From: Granulicella cerasi
Lineage (GTDB): Bacteria > Acidobacteriota > Terriglobia > Terriglobales > Acidobacteriaceae
Length of the DNA stretch: 64,000 bases
Reading direction: 5' to 3'
Assembly: GCF_025685575.1 (NCBI RefSeq)
Contig: NZ_JAGSYD010000001.1
Coordinates: 189,852 to 253,851, forward strand
Below, one piece after another: positions 47,744 to 57,034 of the stretch (its first letter is position 1; each line of letters opens with the position of its first letter). The notes beneath the pieces were generated by a model. That model had not been told where the DNA came from. It made no database searches and saw nothing but the letters and a program-made list of their open reading frames with translations. Position numbers and translations under genes: made by a program.

Positions 47744-48931
47744 ATGTCAGAGCAGAACCTGGTAGACGCCGCACAGATGGTCTTTGCGGACGACTTTAGC
47801 GGAAACTTCGATTCCGCAGGCGATAACGACTTCGAGCCACAGACAGACGGCGATGGACAGGCCGCGCCCGGCCAGGGCCAGAGCAAGAGCTCACGCCGCC
47901 GGCGCCGCAAGCGTAAGAGCAAGGTGGGAACCGAAGGCTCCCCTGCGAACGCGGGTGGAGAGTCTGCGTCTGGCGAAGGCGAGACCAGCGCTCCGCAGAC
48001 GATCGTGATGGAAGGCGAAAGCCTCGCTTTGGCCGCAGGTGCCGAAGGCGCAACCCAGCAGCAGCCCCGCCAGCAACAGCAGCGCCGCCAGCAAAACGGC
48101 GGACAGCAGCAGGGTGGCCAGCAGAACGGCCAGCAGGGACAGGGCGAAGGCAAGCGCTGGAAGAAGAAGTTCCGCGACCGCGAGCGCCGCACCCGCACCG
48201 ACAACCCGGGCAACGAGTTCCGCAGCGCTGACAGCAATAACAACGGCGGTGGCGGTCAGCGCCAGCGGTCGGGCGGGCGCCCGGACAACTTCGGCAACCT
48301 CGCCGGTGGCTTCAAGGGCCGTCAGCAGAAGCAGGGCGGCAAGGAGCGCGGATTCGTCGGCCCGATGGACCACAGCTATCGCGCTGCTTCCTCGGAGTTC
48401 GGCGGCGGTCCCCCGTCGACGATCAACCTGAACGGCCAGGGCGGCCGTCGTCAGGGCGGACGCCACCATGGCGATTCGCAACCCATCGACCACAACATGC
48501 CGCGGGCGATCCCGATTCCCGAGAACGCGCAGACGCACATCTACTTCTTCATCGAAGAGCTGTTCTTCAACGCGAAGATCCAGGAAACGGCGAAGAAGCA
48601 GGGCGTGAAGATCGCTTTCCTCAAGAACGACAAGGAATCGATCGACCTGTTGACCTCTGGCTCCGACGAAAACAAGCCCGCGCTGATCGTCTTCGACCTG
48701 AACAACGCGAACGCCAAGCCGCTGACGACGATTCCGAAGCTGAAGGCCAAGCTGAAGCGCTCGGTTTCGATCATCGGCTTCCTCTCGCACCTCCAGGGCG
48801 AGTTGAAGGCGAAGGCGATGGAAGCGGGTTGCGACGTGGTGATGCCGCGCGCTGCGTTCTCGCAGAACCTGCCGAACCTCCTGCGCCGCTACGGCGCGGA
48901 AGAGGAAGACGAGATCAATTACAACTACTAG
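47744..48931 (+). CDS. disordered Arg/Gln/Gly-rich protein with receiver-like C-terminal domain
   Basis: A 395-residue protein in two parts. Residues 1-260 are low-complexity and basic, with SSRRRRRKRKSK (about 48-59), Gln-rich runs and RGG-like patches, as in RNA-binding tails. Residues about 265-390 look like a response-regulator fold: YFFIEELFFNAKIQETAKKQGV, ALIVFDLNNA in the place of the phospho-acceptor strand, SIIGFLSHLQGELKAKAMEAGCDVVMPRAAF and a final helix. The typical acidic triad is incomplete, so it may be a pseudo-receiver. I do not recognise the gene. A terminator follows. The 1.2-kb leader in front makes self-regulation by RNA structure conceivable. Confidence 0.75.
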   Translation: MSEQNLVDAAQMVFADDFSGNFDSAGDNDFEPQTDGDGQAAPGQGQSKSSRRRRRKRKSKVGTEGSPANAGGESASGEGETSAPQTIVMEGESLALAAGAEGATQQQPRQQQQRRQQNGGQQQGGQQNGQQGQGEGKRWKKKFRDRERRTRTDNPGNEFRSADSNNNGGGGQRQRSGGRPDNFGNLAGGFKGRQQKQGGKERGFVGPMDHSYRAASSEFGGGPPSTINLNGQGGRRQGGRHHGDSQPIDHNMPRAIPIPENAQTHIYFFIEELFFNAKIQETAKKQGVKIAFLKNDKESIDLLTSGSDENKPALIVFDLNNANAKPLTTIPKLKAKLKRSVSIIGFLSHLQGELKAKAMEAGCDVVMPRAAFSQNLPNLLRRYGAEEEDEINYNY

Positions 48932-48950
48932 TCATGAGTGGTGAGTGAGC
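48930..48950 (+). repeat. short heptamer run (AGTNNNN type)
   Basis: AGTCATG, AGTGGTG, AGTGAGC starting on the second base of the TAG stop codon of the preceding gene. It has the same heptamer family as 26141-26189. Confidence 0.5.
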
Positions 48951-48979
48951 GCCGGGCTTTGCCCCGGCGCTTTCTTTTT
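48948..48979 (+). terminator. terminator of the Arg-rich protein gene
   Basis: AGCGCCGGG (48948-48956) pairs with CCCGGCGCT (48963-48971), followed by TTCTTTTTG. Confidence 0.88.
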
Positions 48980-48991
48980 GGTGCGAAACGG

Positions 48992-49105
48992 GTGAACCAG
49001 GGCAGTAAACACCCAGCTCAAGCGCTACTTGAGCGGTTAGAGATGAGTAACGGGCGCGGTGTGAACCAGGGTAGTAAACACCTGCCTCAAGGGCTACTTG
49101 AAGTG
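48992..49105 (+). repeat. two tandem F2 elements
   Basis: Two direct copies about 69 bases apart share GTGAACCAGGGYAGTAAACA and CTCAAG-N5-CTTGA(A/G). Copy a starts at 48992, copy b at 49061. Each can fold twice: AACCAGG with the CCTGGTT-like part, and CTCAAG with CTTGAG. A third copy lies past the next gene at 50311. Confidence 0.8.
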
Positions 49106-49169
49106 TCGCTCGTTGTCTCCGCTCGATTTTGATGGAAACGTTATTCTCTCGCGATAAGATAGTTTGCAC

Positions 49170-50294
49170 ATGAACAGCCGAGTCCTTTCCGTTCTGTGCG
49201 GCAGCGCATTGCTGTCCCTTCTTCTTGGTTGCCAGACCAACAATTGCGCTGCCTGCAAGAATGAGTCGCCGACGCCTCCGACTCAGCCCACGCAGCCTGC
49301 GCCGACGTATCCGGGAGCCGTGTCGCCTGCTCCTACGACGGTGACCCCCACCGCGGGAATCTATCTGGACCTGGATAGCAACAGCGGCTCGACGTATTGG
49401 CTATCGATGCCATTGACGTCAAACGGCGTCACAGATATGAAGGGCATTTTTTCTACGGCGAATCCGCTCCTCTTCAATATGTCTTCGCCGGGGAACGGCC
49501 GATTCTACGCGCAAGAGAGCGGAACTGACGGCACCACAGACTATGCCGATTACGTTGAGTTCGGCGTCACGGCCGCCGGGCAGTACGCCCCGATACGTCG
49601 TATCAGTGTCCCTAGTCTGCCTTTTACTAGCGAAGGCGTTTACTGCGCAGACTCGAATGGCGTGATCGCCGTAACGGGGATGACCGCAACCAACGCAGCC
49701 GTGGTCGACATCTACGCGGCGACCTTTAATGGCAATGGCGACCCAACTCGATCCATCACGGGCGCGGCGACCGGACTCATCGGCTACGCACAGGCCGTGA
49801 CCTTCGATGCCAGCGGAAATCTTTACGTATTGCAGCACACCGTGGCTGGCGGCTCCATGATCGAGGTACTCGTCTTTGGCCCCAATGCGACGGGCAACAC
49901 CGCGCCGCTACGGACACTCACCTTGAGCCTGACAAATGTGCCGAACTTCATCCGCGTAGACACTGCCGGGAATATCTATGTAGGCCAGAACACGACAGAC
50001 GGAACAAGCTATGCCAGCAATCAGCCCACGGTGTCTGAGTTTGCTGCCGGGTCGAGCGGAAGCGCACCGGCGATAGCTACGCTCACGCTCCCGGCCGGAA
50101 ACTATCTCTATAACTTCAACTTCGACACGACGGGAGCACTCTACGCGCTCATCGCCGATCCGAGCCAGAATGCGGATGTATTGAAGTACGCCCCCGGAGC
50201 CACCGGAAGTGCCGTCCCGGTTGCGGACATCGTCACTGGAAACGCTCCCGTGTCGGGCGACTTGGAGACTGGCCTGATCCTTGTCGGGCCTTGA
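49170..50294 (+). CDS. lipoprotein with NHL/propeller-like repeats, orphan
   Basis: A 374-residue lipoprotein; lipobox LLLGC with Cys21. A Thr/Pro-rich linker follows (about 35-65), then repeating units of the style FDASGNLYVLQ, VDTAGNIYVGQ, FDTTGALYALI, which recall beta-propeller blades of NHL/SMP-30-like proteins. An AAGSSGSAPAIATLTL-like phrase recurs with variation (ATGNTAPLRTLTL, ATGSAVPVADIV). No enzyme motif. A weak promoter TTGATG/GATAAG lies so close that the message may have almost no leader. The gene is flanked by F2 repeats on both sides and has lower G+C than its neighbours by eye, suggesting acquisition. Confidence 0.8.
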   Translation: MNSRVLSVLCGSALLSLLLGCQTNNCAACKNESPTPPTQPTQPAPTYPGAVSPAPTTVTPTAGIYLDLDSNSGSTYWLSMPLTSNGVTDMKGIFSTANPLLFNMSSPGNGRFYAQESGTDGTTDYADYVEFGVTAAGQYAPIRRISVPSLPFTSEGVYCADSNGVIAVTGMTATNAAVVDIYAATFNGNGDPTRSITGAATGLIGYAQAVTFDASGNLYVLQHTVAGGSMIEVLVFGPNATGNTAPLRTLTLSLTNVPNFIRVDTAGNIYVGQNTTDGTSYASNQPTVSEFAAGSSGSAPAIATLTLPAGNYLYNFNFDTTGALYALIADPSQNADVLKYAPGATGSAVPVADIVTGNAPVSGDLETGLILVGP

Positions 50295-50310
50295 TCCTCT
50301 CCAGGATCGA

Positions 50311-50355
50311 GGAACCAGGGTAGTCAACACCTGGTTCATGGGCTACTTGAAGTGT
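50311..50355 (+). repeat. third F2 element
   Basis: GAACCAGGGTAGTCAACACC, then TGGTTC and GGGCTACTTGAAGTG, starting 17 bases past the lipoprotein stop. AACCAGG and CCTGGTT pair perfectly in this copy. Confidence 0.8.
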
Positions 50356-50368
50356 TGCGGCTTGGCTG

Positions 50369-50416
50369 AGCATCCTGCGAACCCACATCTCAAGAATCGA
50401 GATGTGGGGCACCCGT
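50369..50416 (-). repeat. F1 hairpin element, reverse copy
   Basis: GCATCCTGCGAA then stem CCCACATCTC (50382-50391) and GAGATGTGGG (50399-50408), then GCACCCGTT. Stem dinucleotide CA/TG. Between the converging lipoprotein and mnmG genes. Confidence 0.85.
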
Positions 50417-50426
50417 TTTTTATGGG

Positions 50427-52733
50427 CTAGGCGATGCGGCGGGAGCCGTCTTTGCCCCAGATTTCGAGGAAACACTGGATGAGCGAGACCGCGGCGGGAG
50501 TGACTCCGGCCATGCGGCTGGCCTGGCCTAGCGTCGTAGGGCGGACGCGGGTGAGCTTTTCGACCATTTCCTTGGAGAGGCCGGAGACCTTCGCATAGTC
50601 GAACCACGCGGGGATGGCGCGGTCTTCGTCGCGGCGCAGGCGGTCCATGGAGCGCTGCTGCTGGGCGAGGTAGCCGGCGAACTTGATGCTCGTTTCCACG
50701 GTCTTCATCTCGTTGCGCACCCAGGCGGGGAGAGGCGAGACGAGCGAGGGTTCAGGGCCCAGGGCCCAGGGTCCAGAAAGCGCGGTGATGGCTGTGATCC
50801 ACGGTTGAAGCGCGAGGACTGTTTCCATGCGGGCGAGGAGCAGCGGGACCAGCGTCTCGATCGTGACGGCGGGGCGCTTGAGGACTTGCGCGAAGCTGTC
50901 GCCCTGGGTGAAGGTTCCGGCGGTTGGTTTTGATTTCGAGTTTTGAGCGGCGAGTTCCGAGCTGCGAGTTTCTTCTGCGTTGAAGTGGGCGTCGAGCGTG
51001 ATGGCGTCGGCTTCGCTCAGGCGCGCATTTTCGAGCAGCGTGGTGAAGGCTTGCGCGCGGGCTTGCTTGGCCTCGAAATCGGCCCAGGCTGCGTCGTCGA
51101 TGAGGCCGAGCGCGCGACCGTGCGGCGTCAAGCGGACGTCGGCGTTGTCGATGCGCAGGTGCAGGCGGAACTCCGCGCGCGAGGTGAACATGCGGTACGG
51201 CTCGTCGGTGCCCTTGCTGATGAGGTCGTCGATGAGGATGCCGGTGTAGGCCTCGGTGCGGTCGAGGGTGAAGGACGAGGGGCCAGGTTCCAGGGCCCAG
51301 GGCCCAGAAGGCAAGTCGCTCGCTGGGCCCTGGGCCCTGAGCCCTGAGCCCGCGCTTTTTGCCCAGCGGGCAAAAAGCGCGGCGTTGATGCCGGCCATCA
51401 GGCCCTGGCAGGCTGCTTCTTCGTAGCCGCTGGTGCCGTTGATCTGGCCGCCGAGGTAGAGGCCTTCGTAGCTCTTCACCTTCAGCGTGCGGTCGAGCTC
51501 GGTGGGGTCGATCGCGTCGTACTCGATGGCGTAGCCGGGGCGCAGCATCTCGGCGTTTTCCAGGCCCTCGATGGAGCGCACCATCGCCATCTGCACGTCC
51601 ATGGGCAGGCTGGTGCTCATGCCGTTGACGTAGACCTCGTGCGTGGTCAGGCCCTCGGGCTCGAGGAAGAACTGGTGCTGCGTCTTGTCCGGGAAGCGGA
51701 CGATCTTGTCTTCGATCGACGGGCAGTAGCGCGGGCCGATGCCTTCGATCTGGCCGGTGTACATCGGCGAGCGGTGCACGTTTTCGCGGATGAGGCGCAG
51801 CGTCTCGGGCGTCGTCTTCGCGATGTGGCAGGCGATCTGCGCGAGCGGCGGCTGCCACGTCGCTTCGCCTTCAGCCGGGCGCGAGCGGAAGCTGAAGGGA
51901 GTGGGGTCGGCGTCGCCGGGCTGGGCTTCGAACTTCTCCCAGTCGATGGTGCGGCCGTCGAGGCGCGGGGGCGTGCCGGTCTTCAGGCGCGTTTCGCGTA
52001 GGCCAAGCTTCTTCAGGCTTTCGCCGAGCAGCACGCTGGCGGGTTCGCCGGAGCGGCCTGCAGTGTACTGCTGTTCGCCGCAGTGGATGAGGCCGTTGAG
52101 GAAGGTTCCGGTCGTGACGACGACGGCCTTTGCCTGCACGGTGCGGCCGTCGCGGAGGAGCACGCCGGTGATGCGAGGGAGCGAGGAGCCGGAGGGTCCA
52201 GGGGCCAGGGCCCAGGGCCCAGAGTGCGCAGCGTCGTCATGACGAGGCGATGCTGTAACGGAGAGAGAGGGATCGGTGGCTGCGGGAAGAGCGTGTTCGC
52301 CTTCTGGGCCCTGGGCCCTGAGCCCTGGACCCTCGCCTGCCTCCACGACAAGATCCACCACCTCGGCCTGCTTGATGAAGAGGTTCGGAATGCTCTCGAG
52401 CTTCTCACGCATTTTTACGCGGTAGAGAGCCTTATCGCACTGGGCGCGGGGGCTCCAGACGGCGGGGCCGCGCGAGGTGTTGAGCAGGCGAAACTGGATG
52501 CCGCAAGCGTCGGCGACCTCGCCCATGATGCCGCCGAGGGCGTCGACCTCGCGGACGAGATGGCCTTTGGCGACGCCGCCAATGGCGGGGTTGCAGGACA
52601 TCTGCGCGATGAGGTCGAGGTTCAGCGTAAACATGGCCGTGCGCAAACCCATACGCGCGGCCGCGGCGGCGGCTTCACAACCGGCATGGCCTGCGCCGAC
52701 GACCAGCACATCGAACTGTTCCTGATAGCTCAT
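50427..52733 (-). CDS. mnmG: tRNA uridine-34 carboxymethylaminomethyl synthesis enzyme MnmG with four repeat-derived inserts
   Basis: A 768-residue FAD enzyme that, with MnmE, modifies uridine 34 of certain tRNAs. All family landmarks are intact: [12 protein letters not shown] (FAD), [61 protein letters not shown]. Usual length is about 620-650. The excess is four in-frame inserts encoded by heptamer repeats: residues about 133-186, 461-486, 586-600 and 651-667. Three carry the peptide SGPWALxPGP or [10 protein letters not shown], and two GLRAQGP. The inserts sit between conserved blocks, so the enzyme is probably active. rsmG and parA/B, frequent neighbours, are absent here. Confidence 0.95.
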   Translation of the reverse strand: MSYQEQFDVLVVGAGHAGCEAAAAAARMGLRTAMFTLNLDLIAQMSCNPAIGGVAKGHLVREVDALGGIMGEVADACGIQFRLLNTSRGPAVWSPRAQCDKALYRVKMREKLESIPNLFIKQAEVVDLVVEAGEGPGLRAQGPEGEHALPAATDPSLSVTASPRHDDAAHSGPWALAPGPSGSSLPRITGVLLRDGRTVQAKAVVVTTGTFLNGLIHCGEQQYTAGRSGEPASVLLGESLKKLGLRETRLKTGTPPRLDGRTIDWEKFEAQPGDADPTPFSFRSRPAEGEATWQPPLAQIACHIAKTTPETLRLIRENVHRSPMYTGQIEGIGPRYCPSIEDKIVRFPDKTQHQFFLEPEGLTTHEVYVNGMSTSLPMDVQMAMVRSIEGLENAEMLRPGYAIEYDAIDPTELDRTLKVKSYEGLYLGGQINGTSGYEEAACQGLMAGINAALFARWAKSAGSGLRAQGPASDLPSGPWALEPGPSSFTLDRTEAYTGILIDDLISKGTDEPYRMFTSRAEFRLHLRIDNADVRLTPHGRALGLIDDAAWADFEAKQARAQAFTTLLENARLSEADAITLDAHFNAEETRSSELAAQNSKSKPTAGTFTQGDSFAQVLKRPAVTIETLVPLLLARMETVLALQPWITAITALSGPWALGPEPSLVSPLPAWVRNEMKTVETSIKFAGYLAQQQRSMDRLRRDEDRAIPAWFDYAKVSGLSKEMVEKLTRVRPTTLGQASRMAGVTPAAVSLIQCFLEIWGKDGSRRIA
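50747..50779. repeat. AGGGYYY heptamer tract in mnmG (single arm)
   Basis: AGGGTTC, AGGGCCC, AGGGCCC, AGGGTCC, AGAAAG on the plus strand. Translated in mnmG as [10 protein letters not shown]. No inverted partner nearby. Confidence 0.85.
50930..50971. repeat. CGAGNNN heptamer tract in mnmG
   Basis: Six heptamers on the plus strand: TTGATTT, CGAGTTT, TGAGCGG, CGAGTTC, CGAGCTG, CGAGTTT. 42 bases, exactly fourteen codons, in frame in mnmG. Confidence 0.8.
51281..51352. repeat. AGGGYYY heptamer element in mnmG, inverted arms
   Basis: Left arm from 51285 (AGGTTCC, AGGGCCC, AGGGCCC, AGAAG); right arm 51323-51352 (CTGGGCC, CTGGGCC, CTGAGCC, CTGAGCC). The spacer between them is about twelve bases. 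In frame. Confidence 0.85.
52193..52333. repeat. AGGGYYY heptamer element in mnmG, 141 bases with long inverted arms
   Basis: Left arm 52193-52224 and right arm 52301-52333 are near-perfect inverse copies (AGGGTCC, AGGGNYY, AGGGCCC, AGGGCCC, AGA). The 76-base centre has no heptamers. 141 is divisible by three, and the whole element is read through by mnmG. Confidence 0.88.
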
Positions 52734-52853
52734 AGAGGAGAAAGGCGTGGCTGAAATTTCATTTCGCCAGCGGTTGCACGTAGCAACCTGAACGCGCTTC
52801 CACTATTCTAGTGGGCAAATGCCAACGTTGTGCACGCTGCGCCTGCAAACAGC

Positions 52854-52877
52854 CGTTCGCTCCTCCAGGAGCGAACG
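52854..52877. promoter_or_regulatory. perfect eleven-base dyad between mnmG and the M16 peptidase gene
   Basis: CGTTCGCTCCT and AGGAGCGAACG with only two bases between. It lies 79 bases before the M16 start and 120 from the mnmG start, in the divergent promoter gap. No T-run follows, so it is more likely a regulator site than a terminator. Confidence 0.35.
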
Positions 52878-52956
52878 CTAACCGTCGTCAGGCCGCTCCG
52901 TCCACCCAACATAGAGCACAAATACTGATCTGAGTTTTCCGGAGACACCCATCCCT

Positions 52957-55812
52957 ATGTCCTCAAAGAAATCCACGCTCGCCGCACTGGCCGCCGCCGC
53001 TGTGCTTGTATCGCCGACGCTCTTCGCGCAGGCGAAGAAGCCTGTTGCCAAGGCTGCGCACGCTTCGGCGACCGCGCTGCCCAGCATCAAGTACGAGACG
53101 TTCACGCTGCCCAACGGACTGAAGGTCATCACGCACGTTGACCATCGCCTGCCGCTGGTCGCGGTGGACCTCTGGTATCACGTTGGCCCGCTCAACGAGC
53201 GCCCCGGCCGCACCGGCTTCGCGCACCTCTTCGAGCACATGATGTTTGAAGGCTCCGAGCACGTGGGCGAGAAGCAGCACATCAAGATCGTGGACGAAGC
53301 CGGCGCCACCGACGTGAACGGCACCACTGCGTGGGACCGCACGAACTACTTTGAGACCATGCCGTCGAACCAGCTCGAGCTGGCACTGTGGCTGGAGTCG
53401 GACCGCATGGGCTTCCTGATGGAAGGCCTGAACCGCACGCTGCTGGCTAACCAGCGCGACGTGGTGCGCAACGAGCGTCGCCAGGGCGAAGGCCAGCCCT
53501 ACGACCTCGGCGAAGAGCAGTTGATGCACATGCTCTTCCCCAAGGACCACCCTTACTACGGCAACGTCATCGGCTCGCACGCGGACGTGGAAGCAGCCCG
53601 CATTGCGGATGTGCGTGAGTTCCACCAGCAGTTCTACACGCCGAACAACGCAACGCTTGCCATCGCCGGCGACTTCGACATGGTGAAGCTGAAGGCGCTG
53701 CTGACCAAGTACTTCGGCCCGATCCCCAAGGGCCCGGCCGTGCCTCCGGTGAACGTGCAGACGCCGCCGATTACGGCGCAGAAGCGCGCGACCGTGACCG
53801 ACACCGTGCAGCTTCCGATGATCAGCATCGGCTGGCTGACGCCTGCGGCCTTCACCAAGGACTCCTACTCGCTGGCCGTTGCCATCGACGCTCTCGGTGG
53901 AGCGAAGGTCAGCCGCCTGGACAAGGCGCTCGTCTATGACAAGCAGCTTGCGCAGCGCGTCACATGCGGCGACGATGCGGAGAAACTCGTGGGCTTCACG
54001 AACTGCTCTGTCGTGGCGCGTCCGGGCGTGAAGCTCGAAGACATCGAGCCGATCATTTGGGATGTCATCAAGAAGTTCGACGCCGAAGGCCCGACGGAAG
54101 CGGAAGTGACGGCGGCCAAGGCCAAGGCGCTTTCCAGCAAGATCTTTGGTCTGCAGCGCCTCGGTGGTTTCGGCGGCGTGGCGGACACGCTGAACCGTTA
54201 CAACCAGTACACCGGCGACCCGAACTATCTGCCGAAGGACGTGGCTGCGATGAACGCGGTGACCGTGGCTTCGGCCAAGGCTGCGGCGGACCAGTACCTG
54301 ACGCCGGACCACGCGGTTGTCGTTCTCACCGTGCCGGGCAAGAAGGTTGTGGATGATGTGCCGCGTTCGCCGGAGAACACCGATGCGGACGTGAAGCTCA
54401 CCAATCCGTACACGCCGGAGTTTGAGACCGCACAGGAGTGGCGCAAGTCCAAGCCTGTCGCAACCGCGCCGGTGAAGTTCAACCTTCCCGTGCCCAAGGT
54501 GTTCACCCTGGCGAACGGCCTGACGGTGATGGTGGCGGAAGAGCACACCCTGCCTATCGTGTCGGTATCGTTGGCGGCTCGCGCCGGCACCGGCGCCACC
54601 ACGGTGGACAAGGCCGGCCTCCCCCAGCTTGCGATGCAGACGCTGACCGAAGCCACCGCTTCTTTGAACGTTGAGCAGCTTTCGGCGGCAGAGGAACGCA
54701 CCGGCTCGACCATCAACGCGGGCATCACGATGGATGGCTCGAATGTTTCGACGACCTTCCTGAAGAACCACACCAACGAGATGATGCCGCTCTTTGCGGA
54801 TGTCGTGCTGCACCCGGCGTTCTCGCAGGCGGACTTCGATCGTCTGAAGAAGCGCGCGCTCGTCGGCATTCAGCAGTCGTCGGACAACGTGATGGTGATG
54901 GCGCAGCGCGTCGGCCCGCACCTTCTCTACGGCGACACGGCGTACGGTATGCCGTCGAACGGCACACCGACCAGCGTGACGAAGCTGACCGCTGACGAAC
55001 TGCCGAAGTGGTACACCACGCACATCGGCCCTTCGAACGCAGCGCTGGTCATCACCGGCGATGTGACGCTGGAAGAAGCGAAGAAGCTGGCAGAGCAGTA
55101 CCTCGGCGGCTGGAACAACAAGCCTTCGGCCGGTACCGTGCTGGCGACGCAGCCTAACGTGAAGCCGACGTATGTCGCGCTGATCGACAAGCCTGGCGCA
55201 CCGCAGACCGGTCTGATGGCCTTTGGTCCTGGCCTGCCGGTGAGCTCGCCTGACATGCCGAAGGTCGAGGTGATGAACTTCATCCTCGGTGGTTCGTTCG
55301 GTTCGCGCATCAACATGAACCTTCGCGAGCAGCACGGCTACACCTATGGTGCGAGCTCGGGCTTCCGCGCCTATGCCGATGGCGGCACGTTCCTCGCGGG
55401 CGGCCTCATTCGTACGGACGCGACGGCTCCTGCCACGACGGAGATGATGGGCGAGATCAAGCGCTTTGCTGACTCGAATGTCACCGACGCCGAGTTGAAG
55501 GGCGCCAAGGATGCTCGCATCCAGTCACTGCCCGGTCAGTTTGAGACCACCGGTGCGACGGCAGCAGCGCTGCGCGGCATCTTCCTCTTCAAGCTCCCCG
55601 TGACCTACTACGCGGAGCTGCCGGAGAAGTATCGCGCTGTGACGGCCGATGATGTGAAGGCGGTGGCCGCCAAGGACCTGCACCCCGACCAGTTGGTGAT
55701 CGTCACCGCAGGCGACCGCTCGAAGATTGAGCAGTCGCTGAAGGACGCGAAGCTGGGCGATGTCGTGGTCGTAGATATGATGGGCCAGCCGGTCGTCGAG
55801 AAGAAGAAGTAA
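52957..55812 (+). CDS. M16 family zinc peptidase, two fused M16 units
   Basis: A 951-residue secreted protein. Signal peptide ends about residue 25 (TLFA-Q). The first unit carries the inverted zinc motif HLFEH (90-94) with the distal Glu in NERRQGEG (about 170); the second unit (from about 505) lacks the zinc motif and is the structural partner, with YGMPSNGTP and YTYGASS. This fused arrangement is of the pitrilysin/processing-peptidase type acting on peptides in the periplasm. There are no operon partners; a terminator follows. A large open frame on the other strand (52963-55335) is a codon-bias shadow. Confidence 0.95.
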   Translation: MSSKKSTLAALAAAAVLVSPTLFAQAKKPVAKAAHASATALPSIKYETFTLPNGLKVITHVDHRLPLVAVDLWYHVGPLNERPGRTGFAHLFEHMMFEGSEHVGEKQHIKIVDEAGATDVNGTTAWDRTNYFETMPSNQLELALWLESDRMGFLMEGLNRTLLANQRDVVRNERRQGEGQPYDLGEEQLMHMLFPKDHPYYGNVIGSHADVEAARIADVREFHQQFYTPNNATLAIAGDFDMVKLKALLTKYFGPIPKGPAVPPVNVQTPPITAQKRATVTDTVQLPMISIGWLTPAAFTKDSYSLAVAIDALGGAKVSRLDKALVYDKQLAQRVTCGDDAEKLVGFTNCSVVARPGVKLEDIEPIIWDVIKKFDAEGPTEAEVTAAKAKALSSKIFGLQRLGGFGGVADTLNRYNQYTGDPNYLPKDVAAMNAVTVASAKAAADQYLTPDHAVVVLTVPGKKVVDDVPRSPENTDADVKLTNPYTPEFETAQEWRKSKPVATAPVKFNLPVPKVFTLANGLTVMVAEEHTLPIVSVSLAARAGTGATTVDKAGLPQLAMQTLTEATASLNVEQLSAAEERTGSTINAGITMDGSNVSTTFLKNHTNEMMPLFADVVLHPAFSQADFDRLKKRALVGIQQSSDNVMVMAQRVGPHLLYGDTAYGMPSNGTPTSVTKLTADELPKWYTTHIGPSNAALVITGDVTLEEAKKLAEQYLGGWNNKPSAGTVLATQPNVKPTYVALIDKPGAPQTGLMAFGPGLPVSSPDMPKVEVMNFILGGSFGSRINMNLREQHGYTYGASSGFRAYADGGTFLAGGLIRTDATAPATTEMMGEIKRFADSNVTDAELKGAKDARIQSLPGQFETTGATAAALRGIFLFKLPVTYYAELPEKYRAVTADDVKAVAAKDLHPDQLVIVTAGDRSKIEQSLKDAKLGDVVVVDMMGQPVVEKKK

Positions 55813-55830
55813 CCGCAACGAGGAAACGAC

Positions 55831-55862
55831 AAAGGCCTCGCCGAGAGATCGGCGAGGCCTTT
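55831..55862. terminator. bidirectional terminator between M16 peptidase and fabD
   Basis: Fourteen-base perfect stem AAAGGCCTCGCCGA (55831-55844) and TCGGCGAGGCCTTT (55849-55862), loop GAGA, with T residues in both directions. Confidence 0.88.
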
Positions 55863-55913
55863 GTCGTTGCTGGATCCACTGTTCAACGAACCCCGAGCGT
55901 TCTGGCGGAGGAG

Positions 55914-57005
<1,092 letters not shown>

Positions 57006-57034
57006 CGTTCTTAAGAGTACCCTGCGGCGAAGGC

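Noticed and set aside
52963..55335. 790-codon open frame on the minus strand opposite the M16 peptidase
   Set aside because: It mirrors the codon bias of the peptidase gene; composition is Arg/His/Leu rich with no domain. The plus-strand protein has clear zinc motifs.
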